A DNA stretch of 13,622 nucleotides from Spirosomataceae bacterium (GTDB lineage: Bacteria > Bacteroidota > Bacteroidia > Cytophagales > Spirosomataceae). The notes under the pieces were generated by a model, which was not told where the DNA came from, did no database searches, and was given only the letters and a program-made list of their open reading frames with translations. This document shows positions 6,135 through 13,125 of this stretch, one piece after another. A program made the translations under genes and the position numbers. The stretch's first letter is position 1. Each line of letters begins with the position of its first letter. The stretch spans positions 1 through 13,622 of the forward strand of contig JALOLW010000088.1 in NCBI GenBank assembly GCA_025455795.1. Reading direction: 5' to 3'.

Positions 6135-7829
6135 ATGAAAATAAAATTTCTTTCGCAAGCCGCCTGTTTTTTGGGAACAGTCGGCTTGTTTTTTTCGAGC
6201 CATGCCCAACAAATGACTGCCGTAACTGCTGGCGACTTCCAAAAAACGGGCGACTGGAAAACGGCGCAGTCTGTAACGATGCACCCCCAAAAAGCCTCTT
6301 TTGTCAAAACAACGGCGGGCAATGACATCTTGCTCGGTAGCGGTGGTGCCAAGGCGGTTCTGCTGGTAGGAACGGGCGACTTACGGCTCAAAATGGATTT
6401 TATGCTCTCGGCGGGCGCGTCTGCGGCGCTGGTACTGCCCACGGGTCACACTCTCAAACTCACGGATAGCTGGCGCGCTTCACAACTCGACGCGAGCGTG
6501 TGCGGCAGCATCGAAGCCAACGCCCCGCTCCAAAACGCTTGCAAAGCCCCGGGACTTTGGCAAAGTATAGAAATACAGATGCGCCGTACAGCCTCTGCCC
6601 AAATCGAAGCGTTGAAGCTCAACGGCAATCTCGTACAGGAAAGCTTGGTACTGGGCAAAGCGACCCAACCTGAGGGCAACGTTCAGCTTGAAATACAATC
6701 GGGTACGATGGCAGTGACTAACGTGGCCTACCAACTCCTCCGCGACGAACGCCCCGTTCAGCTCACCAATCTATCTTATGAACTTTACAAAGGCTGGGCC
6801 GAAAAACCCGAGCAAATCAACCCCAAAAATTTGCTCAAAAAAGAAAACACGACCATCCTCACCCAAGAATGGGGACAAGGTGAAAAGAATTTTTACGTGA
6901 TTTACGAGGGCATGATAGACGCCGTCAAAGCGGGGGAATATTCTTTTGATTTTCGCTACAAAGGCCATTTGTGGCTAGACATTGATGGTAAAAATGTGTT
7001 GCCGTCGGGTTGGAGTGAGTTTTTGCAAAAACCCGTCGTTGCTACCCTTCGGTTAGACCAAGGCAAGCACCCTTTCCGTTTGGTCTATCATAAGACCCCG
7101 TGGCGGTCAGAAGCACTGGGGGTGTTTGTATCGGCACAAGGTGTGCGCCCGTATCCGCTGCACGTGGCGAGTTCGCTCCCCGAACCCGACCCTATCCCCG
7201 TCCTTGCCGTCAAACCGCTCGGCCAAGCCGAGATGGTGCGCTCGTTTATCCAAATGGAAGGCGAAAAAACCAAACGTACTCACGCCCTTTCGGTTGGGAC
7301 ACCCGAGGGCGTGCATTACAGCCTCGACCTCAACCGTGGCTCGTTGTTGCAGTTTTGGAAAGGCGGTTTTGCCAACACGACCGATATGTGGTATGAACGC
7401 GGCGAGCCGCAGTTGCTGGTGCCGATGAGTGGCGCTATCACCACCAAAGGGCAATCTGATTTTGCCATGCTTGCCGACGCCAACGCCCCCTGGCCAGATT
7501 CGTCGGCGAGTATTTCATTCAAAGGCTATCGTTTGAACAAAAAAGGCATTCCAACGGTGACGTACCGCGTTGGAAACGACGACATGACAGATGAAATTGC
7601 GCCAGAAAATGGCAGCCTTACCCGCACACTCACCGGTACGAGTGGATACGTGAAAGCTGTCACCGCCCAAAACATTACAGTCGTTGAAAAAGGACTGTAT
7701 GCGATTGACAATCACCGGTTTTATTTGCAAATAGACCCCAAAATAAAACCCACTATACGCACGCAAAACGGTAGCCAAGAACTGCTCCTACCACTCAATG
7801 GAGTTGTAAAATATGCTTTGATTTGGTAA
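6135..7829 (+). CDS. Secreted three-part protein: DUF1080-like, PA14, cytochrome-associated C-terminal region
   Basis: A 564-residue exported protein. The signal peptide ends at SHA|QQ (residue 24). Residues ~33-203 look like a DUF1080 (3-keto-disaccharide hydrolase-type) jelly roll: TGDWKTAQSV, LRLKMDFML, GLWQSIEIQMR, EALKLNGNLVQE. Residues ~212-335 form a PA14-like beta-sandwich: NLSYELYKGW, YVIYEGMIDAVKAGEYSFDF, GHLWLDIDGKNVL, LDQGKHPFRLVYHK. Residues ~365-564 (THALSVGTPEGVHYSLDL, GSLLQFWKGGFANTTDMW, ERGEPQLL) resemble a region found in secreted sugar-dehydrogenase/c-type cytochrome proteins of Bacteroidota and Verrucomicrobia. There is no CxxCH haem motif, so it is not itself a cytochrome. 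It may bind carbohydrate at the cell surface or in the periplasm; no enzyme activity is demonstrated. The ATG at 6135 is chosen because it gives the signal peptide. Domain calls are from pattern memory. Confidence 0.72.
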   Translation: MKIKFLSQAACFLGTVGLFFSSHAQQMTAVTAGDFQKTGDWKTAQSVTMHPQKASFVKTTAGNDILLGSGGAKAVLLVGTGDLRLKMDFMLSAGASAALVLPTGHTLKLTDSWRASQLDASVCGSIEANAPLQNACKAPGLWQSIEIQMRRTASAQIEALKLNGNLVQESLVLGKATQPEGNVQLEIQSGTMAVTNVAYQLLRDERPVQLTNLSYELYKGWAEKPEQINPKNLLKKENTTILTQEWGQGEKNFYVIYEGMIDAVKAGEYSFDFRYKGHLWLDIDGKNVLPSGWSEFLQKPVVATLRLDQGKHPFRLVYHKTPWRSEALGVFVSAQGVRPYPLHVASSLPEPDPIPVLAVKPLGQAEMVRSFIQMEGEKTKRTHALSVGTPEGVHYSLDLNRGSLLQFWKGGFANTTDMWYERGEPQLLVPMSGAITTKGQSDFAMLADANAPWPDSSASISFKGYRLNKKGIPTVTYRVGNDDMTDEIAPENGSLTRTLTGTSGYVKAVTAQNITVVEKGLYAIDNHRFYLQIDPKIKPTIRTQNGSQELLLPLNGVVKYALIW

Positions 7830-7834
7830 TTTTG
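7803..7834 (+). promoter_or_regulatory. Candidate promoter for the Rpn-family gene
   Basis: GTTG at 7803-7806, then 20 bp, then TAATTTTG at 7827-7834, an exact TAnnTTTG match. The TAA of this box is also the stop codon of the preceding gene. Transcription would begin near 7840, leaving a leader of about 14 nt before the ATG at 7854. This suggests the Rpn gene has its own promoter despite the 24-bp gap. Confidence 0.5.
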
Positions 7835-7853
7835 CCCAATAAGTAAACAAGCC

Positions 7854-8807
7854 ATGCTCATCGCCAATCCCATATACGATGTGGTTTTCAAGTATCTTTT
7901 GGAAGACATTGAAATCGCGCGTGAACTACTCTCAACCATCCTCGGAGAAGAAGTGGTCGGATTGGACTTGAAGCCCCAAGAATCAACTATTGAAAACTCG
8001 GCGGCGGGCGTCAGTATTTTAAGATTTGATTTCAAAGCCATTATTAAAACGCAATCAGGTGAGTACAAAAAAGCCCTGATAGAACTACAAAAAGCCAAAC
8101 AGGCTTTTGATGCGATTCGCTTTAGAAGGTATTTGGGCGACAATTACCAAAAAGAAGATGAAATACTCGATGACAACGGAGAATCCAAAAAAGCTCCATT
8201 GCCGATTGTCACAATTTATTTTTTAGGATTTCCCTTAGACAACATCAAGAGTGCTGTCGTAAAAATCAATAGGGAATATCGGGATGTCATTACCCAAGAG
8301 CTTTTAAATGTCAAAGAGGATTTTGTAGAGCTATTGACACACGATTCTTACTTGATACAGTTGAAACTATTGGAAGGAAAATCGAGAACAAAACTGGAAA
8401 AAGTATTGCAAATATTTAGTTCTGAATTTAAGACGGAAGATAAGCACCTATTAGATTTCAAGGGAGATTTGAATGACCCCTTAGTTCAGAAAATGGTCGT
8501 TAGATTGGGAAGAGCCATAGCGAGTGAGGAAATAAGAAATATCATGGATATAGAGGATGAAATTGACAGAGCATTTGAGAGGGCTACTGGTAAACTCTAT
8601 TCCATAATAGCTGCCAAAGAGCAAGAAATAGAATTAGAACGCCAAAAAACAGAAACTGAACGCCAAAAAGCAGAAGCTGAACGCCAAAAAGCAGAGGCTG
8701 AACGCCAAAAAGCAGAAGCTGAACGCCAAAAAGCAGAGGCTGAACGCCAAAAAGCAGAAAACTTACTTAAAGAATTGGAAGAGTTGCGGAAGCAGATGAA
8801 GAAATAA
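7854..8807 (+). CDS. Rpn/PDDEXK-family nuclease-like protein with repeat-built coiled-coil tail
   Basis: A 317-residue protein of the Rpn family (recombination-promoting nuclease/putative transposase, PD-(D/E)XK fold). The start MLIANPIYDVVFKYLL and LLSTILGEEV are typical, and the predicted catalytic core is Asp59 in LRFDFKA with Glu77-Leu-Gln79-Lys80 in ALIELQK, matching the family's D...E-x-Q pattern, so it appears intact. Family members cut DNA and some act in phage defence or toxin-like systems. Residues ~255-317 form a long coiled coil made of six AERQKAE-type heptads (about 261-302) encoded by a 21-bp DNA repeat. The gene is clearly more AT-rich than its neighbours (my count for 8401-8460 is 17 G+C of 60), a sign of transfer. 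There are no transposon ends nearby. Internal ATGs at 8493 and 8544 could start C-terminal fragments of 104 and 87 residues. Confidence 0.85.
   Translation: MLIANPIYDVVFKYLLEDIEIARELLSTILGEEVVGLDLKPQESTIENSAAGVSILRFDFKAIIKTQSGEYKKALIELQKAKQAFDAIRFRRYLGDNYQKEDEILDDNGESKKAPLPIVTIYFLGFPLDNIKSAVVKINREYRDVITQELLNVKEDFVELLTHDSYLIQLKLLEGKSRTKLEKVLQIFSSEFKTEDKHLLDFKGDLNDPLVQKMVVRLGRAIASEEIRNIMDIEDEIDRAFERATGKLYSIIAAKEQEIELERQKTETERQKAEAERQKAEAERQKAEAERQKAEAERQKAENLLKELEELRKQMKK
8637..8762 (+). repeat. Six-copy 21-bp in-frame tandem repeat encoding coiled-coil heptads
   Basis: Units start at 8637, 8658, 8679, 8700, 8721 and 8742, each beginning GAACGCCAAAAA. Units 2 and 4 are identical, as are units 3 and 5, differing from each other only at one A/G; thus 8658-8699 and 8700-8741 are an exact 42-bp tandem duplication. 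Units 1 and 6 are diverged edges. Each unit encodes one ERQKAEA-type heptad, so copy-number change alters coiled-coil length without a frameshift. Confidence 0.97.
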
Positions 8808-8885
8808 AGACGATACAGATAAATTTTTTTGCACGATTTTTGCGTTATCAAATCTGTTACGACTTCTCAAACATTAACTACGAAT

Positions 8886-9320
8886 ATGAACCGTTTTATC
8901 ACCGCTTTGAGTTTGGCAGCTATCGTTTTGATAGGCATCGCCGCTACGACCAAAAACGCCCCCAAAGAAGAGGGTATCAAGTTCAATGAATCGCCCTGGG
9001 GTAAAATCATGGCGCAAGCCAAAAAAGAAAAGAAACTCGTGTTTTTTGACGCTTATGCCAGTTGGTGCGGGCCTTGCAAAAAACTCCAACGCGAGGTGTT
9101 TACCCGCCCGGAAGTAGCCGCCTACTTCAACGCCAACTTTATCAATACCAAAAAAGACATGGAAATAGGCGAAGGCCCCACGCTTGCCGCCATGTACCCC
9201 ATTGAGGGTTATCCGACGCTGTTTTTTCTTGACCACAATGGCAAAATTGTTACCCAGCAAATTGGCTATATTCCTGCCGAACAACTCCTTAAAATAGCCA
9301 AAAGTGTGGCCAAAAAATAA
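8886..9320 (+). CDS. Exported thioredoxin-fold protein with WCGPC active site
   Basis: A 144-residue protein with an N-terminal signal or anchor (MNRFITALSLAAIVLIGIAATT), then a thioredoxin-like domain. The redox motif is WCGPCKK at residues 60-66 (Cys61, Cys64), with strand KKLVFFDAYA before it and the cis-proline loop GYPTLFF (Pro110) after it; the C-terminal helix is EQLLKIAKSVAKK. It most resembles the Thioredoxin_7/DsbD-gamma-like group, likely a periplasmic thiol-disulfide reductant; its partner is unknown. I chose ATG 8886 rather than an in-frame ATG at 8829 because only 8886 puts the hydrophobic signal at the N-terminus. Its end overlaps the kynU GTG start by 17 bp, suggesting cotranscription with kynU, although no functional link is evident. 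Confidence 0.87.
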   Translation: MNRFITALSLAAIVLIGIAATTKNAPKEEGIKFNESPWGKIMAQAKKEKKLVFFDAYASWCGPCKKLQREVFTRPEVAAYFNANFINTKKDMEIGEGPTLAAMYPIEGYPTLFFLDHNGKIVTQQIGYIPAEQLLKIAKSVAKK

Positions 9321-10584
9321 CACCGAACTCCGACAGTGGGCGTTGGACATGGATGCCGCCGACCCACTCCAATTTTTTCGTGAACGATTTCACATTCCTC
9401 AGCGGCAACACCAGCCGCTGAGTTATTTTTGTGGCAACTCGCTCGGTCTTCAGCCCAAAGCTGCCCAAATAGCTATCAATCAGGAACTTACTACTTGGCA
9501 AAACCTCGGCGTAGAAGGTTGGTTTGAGGGAGAAAATCCGTGGTTGGGGTATCATCGGCATTGCCAAAACGCCCTCGCGCACATCACGGGCGCGCAGCCG
9601 CAAGAAGTTTGTCCGATGAATCAGCTCACGGTCAATCTCCACTTGATGCTGACTTCGTTTTATCGGCCTACTGCTCGTCGTTACAAAATCCTCACGGTGG
9701 CGTCAGATTTTCCCTCTGACCAGTACGCCCTCGAAACGCACCTTCGCACGCGCGGCTACGACCCTGCCGATGCCCTCATCGAAGTCAAACCACAAGCAGG
9801 AAATTTTACGGTTTCGACGGCAGACCTTTTGGCGGTGATTGACACCCACGCCGACAGTCTCGCGCTCGTGTGCATGAGTGGACTGCATTACTACACGGGG
9901 CAGCTTTTTGACATGTCCGCTATCGCCCAAGCCACGCACCGCGCGGGGGCTTGGGTAGGGTTTGATTTGGCCCACGCAGTGGGCAATGCCCCGCTTCAAC
10001 TGCACGATTGGGGCGTGGATTTTGCCGTTTGGTGTTCTTACAAATACCTCAACTCTGGCCCTGGCGGTGTATCGGGGGTGTTTGTTCACCAAAAACACCA
10101 TTCATCTGACCTGCCTCGCTTGGCGGGTTGGTGGGGCTACGACGAAGCCCGCCGCTTCGAGATGACGAAGGGGTTTGTACCCATGGAAGGTGCGGCAGGC
10201 TGGCAACTCAGTACACCCAATATCTTGGCTTTGGCCGCGCATCGCGCTTCGTTGGCTATTTTCGAGGAAGCCACCATGCCGCTTCTTCGCCAAAAAAGCG
10301 AACTACTGACAGGCTTTTTGGAAGCACTCATTCAGCGTATCAATGAAGAAAGTAATGACCTGAAAATTACCCAGATGACCCCCACAAACCCCGCCGAGCG
10401 CGGAGCGCAGTTGTCGCTGTTGGTGCATCAAAACGGCAAAATGGTCTTTGAAGCACTCACCCAAGCGGGCATCATTGGCGATTGGCGCGAACCCAACTGC
10501 ATCCGCCTCGCCCCTGCGCCCCTTTACAACACTTTTGAGGAGGTGTATCGGGTGTATGAAGTGTTGCGCCCAATGGGCTTATAA
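9304..10584 (+). CDS. kynU: Kynureninase
   Basis: KynU is a cytosolic PLP enzyme that splits kynurenine to anthranilate and alanine, or 3-hydroxykynurenine to 3-hydroxyanthranilate on the route to NAD. The 426-residue length is normal. Seen motifs: LDMDAADPLQFFRERF at the N-terminus, YFCGNSLGLQP (41-51), GVEGWF, SDFPSD (134-139), VGFDLAHAVGNAPL with PLP-interacting Asp221, CSYKYLNSGPGG with the Schiff-base Lys247, and RLAGWWGYD. The start is taken as GTG 9304, because the residues before ADPL align with the usual N-terminal helix and the frame has a TAG at 9295; ATG 9349 would remove 15 residues. It overlaps the thioredoxin-fold gene by 17 bp. No other kynurenine-pathway gene (kmo, haao, tdo) is present. 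The stop overlaps that of the convergent gene. Confidence 0.97.
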   Translation: MWPKNNTELRQWALDMDAADPLQFFRERFHIPQRQHQPLSYFCGNSLGLQPKAAQIAINQELTTWQNLGVEGWFEGENPWLGYHRHCQNALAHITGAQPQEVCPMNQLTVNLHLMLTSFYRPTARRYKILTVASDFPSDQYALETHLRTRGYDPADALIEVKPQAGNFTVSTADLLAVIDTHADSLALVCMSGLHYYTGQLFDMSAIAQATHRAGAWVGFDLAHAVGNAPLQLHDWGVDFAVWCSYKYLNSGPGGVSGVFVHQKHHSSDLPRLAGWWGYDEARRFEMTKGFVPMEGAAGWQLSTPNILALAAHRASLAIFEEATMPLLRQKSELLTGFLEALIQRINEESNDLKITQMTPTNPAERGAQLSLLVHQNGKMVFEALTQAGIIGDWREPNCIRLAPAPLYNTFEEVYRVYEVLRPMGL

Positions 10585-12045
10585 ATTCCCCACGGCTTGG
10601 TGGATGTGCGCGGCTTGTTTTGGTTCAAACACCACACACGGAAACCCAAACAAGCATTTGTCCTTAATCATCGCTACCACACTTTCGGGAACGGCCTGTT
10701 CCCAACCCAACTCGCCGCGTTTGATTTGTTCCAGCACGCGGTCGGTCGAGATTTTGAGGTTTTCTACGTCGTAATAATCGCGGATGTCTTCGATTTTATC
10801 GTTGCACGTCAAGTAGTCGAAGAGCGGTTTTAGGTGCGTAGGAAGCTCCAAATCTTGGCATTTGATGAGTTTCCCGTCTTTGAAAGTGGGATAAATAAAC
10901 AGCTTCACGTTGCGACTAAACAGCGTCGAGAACGATTCTAAGATGCCGCCTGTTAGGTTTTGGTAATATTTTTCTTGGAAAATATATTCCAAATTGGGAA
11001 TCCCCACGACAAGGCCGATTTTGAGGCGGGTGCTTTTGGACAAAAACGCCACCAAGCGATGATACTCTTGGTAGTTGGAAATCATCACCGTTTTACCCAG
11101 AGAAGTCAAAATGTCCACGCGGTCGAGGAAGTCTTTTTCGTTGATGTCTTGGCCGTCGCGGAGGTTTTGGAGCGTCAATTCCGACATCAAAACCACTTTG
11201 TTTTCGTCCACGTCGTCTTCGGCCTTGAACTGTTTGAGGCCGTTGCGGAGCATGTCTATGTGGACATTGGTGACGGGGCGTAGCCGCCCGCGAAGCACCA
11301 AAATATGTTTTTTGTACAATGCTTCCGACGGCTGCAACGCTCGCCCGTCGGGTCCAAACATCGCCACTTCCGTAAAACCGTGTTTGACCAAATAAAGGCT
11401 CATCAGGCGGTTGTCCACGTGTTTGAAATCAGGCCCCGAAAAGCGCACCATGTCAATTTGCATACGGTCGGTGCTGAGGTCGTCCATGAGCGAGAGCAGC
11501 AGTATTTCGGGCGATTGGTGGTAAAAAAAGCAGCCGTACATCAGATTCACCCCAATCACGCCCAGTGCTTGCTGCTGCAAAATGCTGTCGTTGTCGAGCA
11601 TTTTGACGTGAATCACCACCTCGTTGTAAGCCGAGCGCGGCGCAAGCTGAAACCGCAGCCCAATCCAGCCGTGGCCTTCGTTGGTTTTTTGGTAGTTGAG
11701 GGCCACCACAGTGTTGGCAAACGCAAAAAACAAACTGTCTGCCCCGCGTTTTTCGTCCAATCGCTGCTCCACGAGGTCGTATTCGTGTTGGAGCATTGTG
11801 AGCAAGCGCGACTCCACCACGTAGCGGCCACTCGGTTCGGGGCCGTAGATTTCGTCGCTAAATTTCATATCATAAGCCGACATGGTCTTGGCGATCGTCC
11901 CCGACGCGCCCCCCGCCTTGAAAAAATTGGCTGCCGTGTCTTGCCCCGCCCCGATTTCGGCAAACGAGCCATAAATCCGACGGTCGAGGTTGATACGAAG
12001 TGCTTTTTGCTTTGTTCCTAAGTTTTTGTCGTGCTTGACGGTCAT
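10579..12045 (-). CDS. Conserved cytosolic protein of unknown function (488 aa)
   Basis: A 488-residue soluble protein with no signal peptide or membrane helix. I recognise it as a conserved bacterial family with a strongly kept N-terminus (HDKNLGTKQKALRINLD, then YGSFAEIGAGQ, then FFKAGGASGTIAKTMSAYDM), also EKRGADSLFFAFANTV, GHGWIGLRFQ, LGVIGVNLMYG and DNRLMSLYLVKHG. Automatic pipelines give members conflicting names such as TonB-dependent receptor or nicotinate-nucleotide adenylyltransferase; neither fits, as there is no beta-barrel or signal peptide and no HxGH nucleotidyltransferase motif. The AEIGAGQ and GGASGTIAK stretches hint at nucleotide or phosphate binding but this is only suggestive. 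It is convergent with kynU, with a 6-bp stop overlap, and is separated from the upstream yheT gene by 104 bp carrying its own promoter box. Function unknown. Confidence 0.85.
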   Translation of the reverse strand: MTVKHDKNLGTKQKALRINLDRRIYGSFAEIGAGQDTAANFFKAGGASGTIAKTMSAYDMKFSDEIYGPEPSGRYVVESRLLTMLQHEYDLVEQRLDEKRGADSLFFAFANTVVALNYQKTNEGHGWIGLRFQLAPRSAYNEVVIHVKMLDNDSILQQQALGVIGVNLMYGCFFYHQSPEILLLSLMDDLSTDRMQIDMVRFSGPDFKHVDNRLMSLYLVKHGFTEVAMFGPDGRALQPSEALYKKHILVLRGRLRPVTNVHIDMLRNGLKQFKAEDDVDENKVVLMSELTLQNLRDGQDINEKDFLDRVDILTSLGKTVMISNYQEYHRLVAFLSKSTRLKIGLVVGIPNLEYIFQEKYYQNLTGGILESFSTLFSRNVKLFIYPTFKDGKLIKCQDLELPTHLKPLFDYLTCNDKIEDIRDYYDVENLKISTDRVLEQIKRGELGWEQAVPESVVAMIKDKCLFGFPCVVFEPKQAAHIHQAVGNL

Positions 12046-12056
12046 GGATATTTTTT

Positions 12057-12092
12057 GAGTATTGAGTATAGCGTATAGTGTAGCGAGTATTG
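12057..12092. repeat. Short GAGTAT-type repeats in the leader of the 488-aa protein gene
   Basis: GAGTATTG occurs exactly at 12057-12064 and 12085-12092 on the plus strand, with the variants GAGTATAGC (12064-12072) and GTATAGTGTAGC (12073-12084) between them. The core GAGTATT is shared with the repeats at 3459-3510. They lie 12-47 bp upstream of the gene start and would be in its 5' untranslated leader. Function unknown. Confidence 0.65.
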
Positions 12093-12110
12093 GGCGTGGG
12101 AAACGTGCTA

Positions 12111-12118
12111 CAAAGGTA
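12111..12118 (-). promoter_or_regulatory. Candidate promoter -7 box for the 488-aa protein gene
   Basis: The minus strand reads TACCTTTG, an exact TAnnTTTG match. Transcription from about 12104 would give a leader of roughly 58 nt containing the GAGTAT-type repeats. A GGTTTT stretch lies about 20 bp upstream but is not a clean -33 TTTG. Confidence 0.45.
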
Positions 12119-12149
12119 AGAGGGAAAAACGGTTAAAACCATCAACCTT

Positions 12150-13109
12150 TCATCCCAAAAATGCCAAAGCGCGTCTTTCGGCCCAGCTAAACTCGTCACC
12201 TTTGACCAAAAAACCCACGTGGCCGCCTGTTTTGGGGGTTTCGACAAAAATCAGCGGGTGTTTTTCGGCCAATGCCACGGGCGCGCAGTCGTCGTTGAGG
12301 ATGGGGTCGTTTTGGGCGTTGCAAATCAGCACGGGTACTTGCACGTCGGCGAGATAATTGACCGCCGACCCTTGTTCATAAAAATCGTCGGCGTCGCGGT
12401 AGCCGTTGAGAGGAGCGGAGAAAAAATTATCAAAATCTTTCCAAACCTTCACGTTTTTGATTTGCGATACGTCCAAGCGATTGGGGTAAAGCGCGTCTTT
12501 GGCTTTGATTTTTTTGAAAAGTTTGCTCATAAACCGCTTTCGATAAAGCCAATTTTCGGGGTTGTCCAAGAGTTTCGCGCTGGTTGTGAGATTGGTAGGC
12601 GACGACACCGCCACCGCGCCCCGAATCACATCGGGAACGTTTTTACCCTGCGTACCGAGGTATTTGAGCGAAATATTGCCACCCATGCTGTATCCCACCA
12701 ACACCACTTTTTCGTAAGACTTGGTACGGAGTGCGTGCCGAATCACCTCGCCGATGTCGCCCGTTTCGCCGTGGTTGTAAAGCCGAAACGCCTTGTTCAT
12801 CTCACCACTGCACGAGCGGCAGTTCCACGCGAGCGCGTCCCAGCCGTGTTGGGCAAAGAGTTTGGCCGTGCCTTTGATGTAGTGGCGGTGCGAGTCGCCT
12901 TCGAGTCCGTGGGTGAGTACTACCAACTGCCGACTGCCGCTATCGAGCCAATCCAAGTCAATAAAATCGCCATCGGAGAGCGTGAGTCGTTCGCGCTCGT
13001 AGGTCACTCCCGCCACCTTGCGAAACATACTCGGATAAATCGTCTGTAAGTGACCGTTGGGCAAATAAGCAGGCGCACCAGGATAAGAAGAACGTTGAAT
13101 GACAGGCAT
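12150..13109 (-). CDS. yheT: YheT-family alpha/beta hydrolase
   Basis: A 319-residue cytosolic alpha/beta hydrolase of the YheT/ABHD1-3 group. The N-terminus YLPNGHLQTIYPSMFR (15-30) is the diagnostic NGHLQT motif. Strand LVVLTHGLEGDSHRHYI (62-78) carries the oxyanion-side HGLEG motif, AWNCRSCSGEMN (94-105) matches the family's N-x-RG/SCSGE-type loop, and the nucleophile elbow is GYSMGGN with Ser141. The triad is completed by Asp268 (NAQNDPI) and His297 (GGHVGF). Relatives are esterases, some acting on acyl or lipid substrates; the substrate here is not known. The start gives the standard N-terminus and lies next to a TAACTTTG box. It is divergent from the ATPase gene and upstream of, but separately promoted from, the 488-residue protein gene. 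Confidence 0.93.
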   Translation of the reverse strand: MPVIQRSSYPGAPAYLPNGHLQTIYPSMFRKVAGVTYERERLTLSDGDFIDLDWLDSGSRQLVVLTHGLEGDSHRHYIKGTAKLFAQHGWDALAWNCRSCSGEMNKAFRLYNHGETGDIGEVIRHALRTKSYEKVVLVGYSMGGNISLKYLGTQGKNVPDVIRGAVAVSSPTNLTTSAKLLDNPENWLYRKRFMSKLFKKIKAKDALYPNRLDVSQIKNVKVWKDFDNFFSAPLNGYRDADDFYEQGSAVNYLADVQVPVLICNAQNDPILNDDCAPVALAEKHPLIFVETPKTGGHVGFLVKGDEFSWAERRALAFLG

Positions 13110-13125
13110 ATTGTTTTTGGGTGTG

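Noticed and set aside
8637..8762. CRISPR array
   Set aside because: The 21-bp units are directly adjacent with no spacers and are in frame inside a coding region.
7854..8807. Insertion sequence carrying the Rpn-family gene
   Set aside because: No terminal inverted repeats or target duplication could be found around the gene; family names mentioning transposase do not make it a mobile element.
8829..8885. Earlier in-frame ATG (8829) for the thioredoxin-fold protein
   Set aside because: It adds 19 polar residues in front of an otherwise standard signal sequence, so 8886 is preferred.
11305..12021. Plus-strand open frame (238 codons) opposite the 488-residue protein gene
   Set aside because: Same reason: antisense shadow of a strongly patterned protein, His- and Val-rich without domain signals.
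12120..12140. Terminator for yheT at GGTTTTAACC followed by T residues (minus strand)
   Set aside because: The palindrome is short, mostly A/T and leaves almost no loop, so a stable hairpin is unlikely.
12219..13049. Long plus-strand open frame (276 codons) opposite yheT
   Set aside because: It is antisense to a hydrolase with a complete catalytic triad, has no recognisable motifs and no signal for its own start; its composition (many Val, Phe, His, Arg) is typical of the complement of a biased reading frame.
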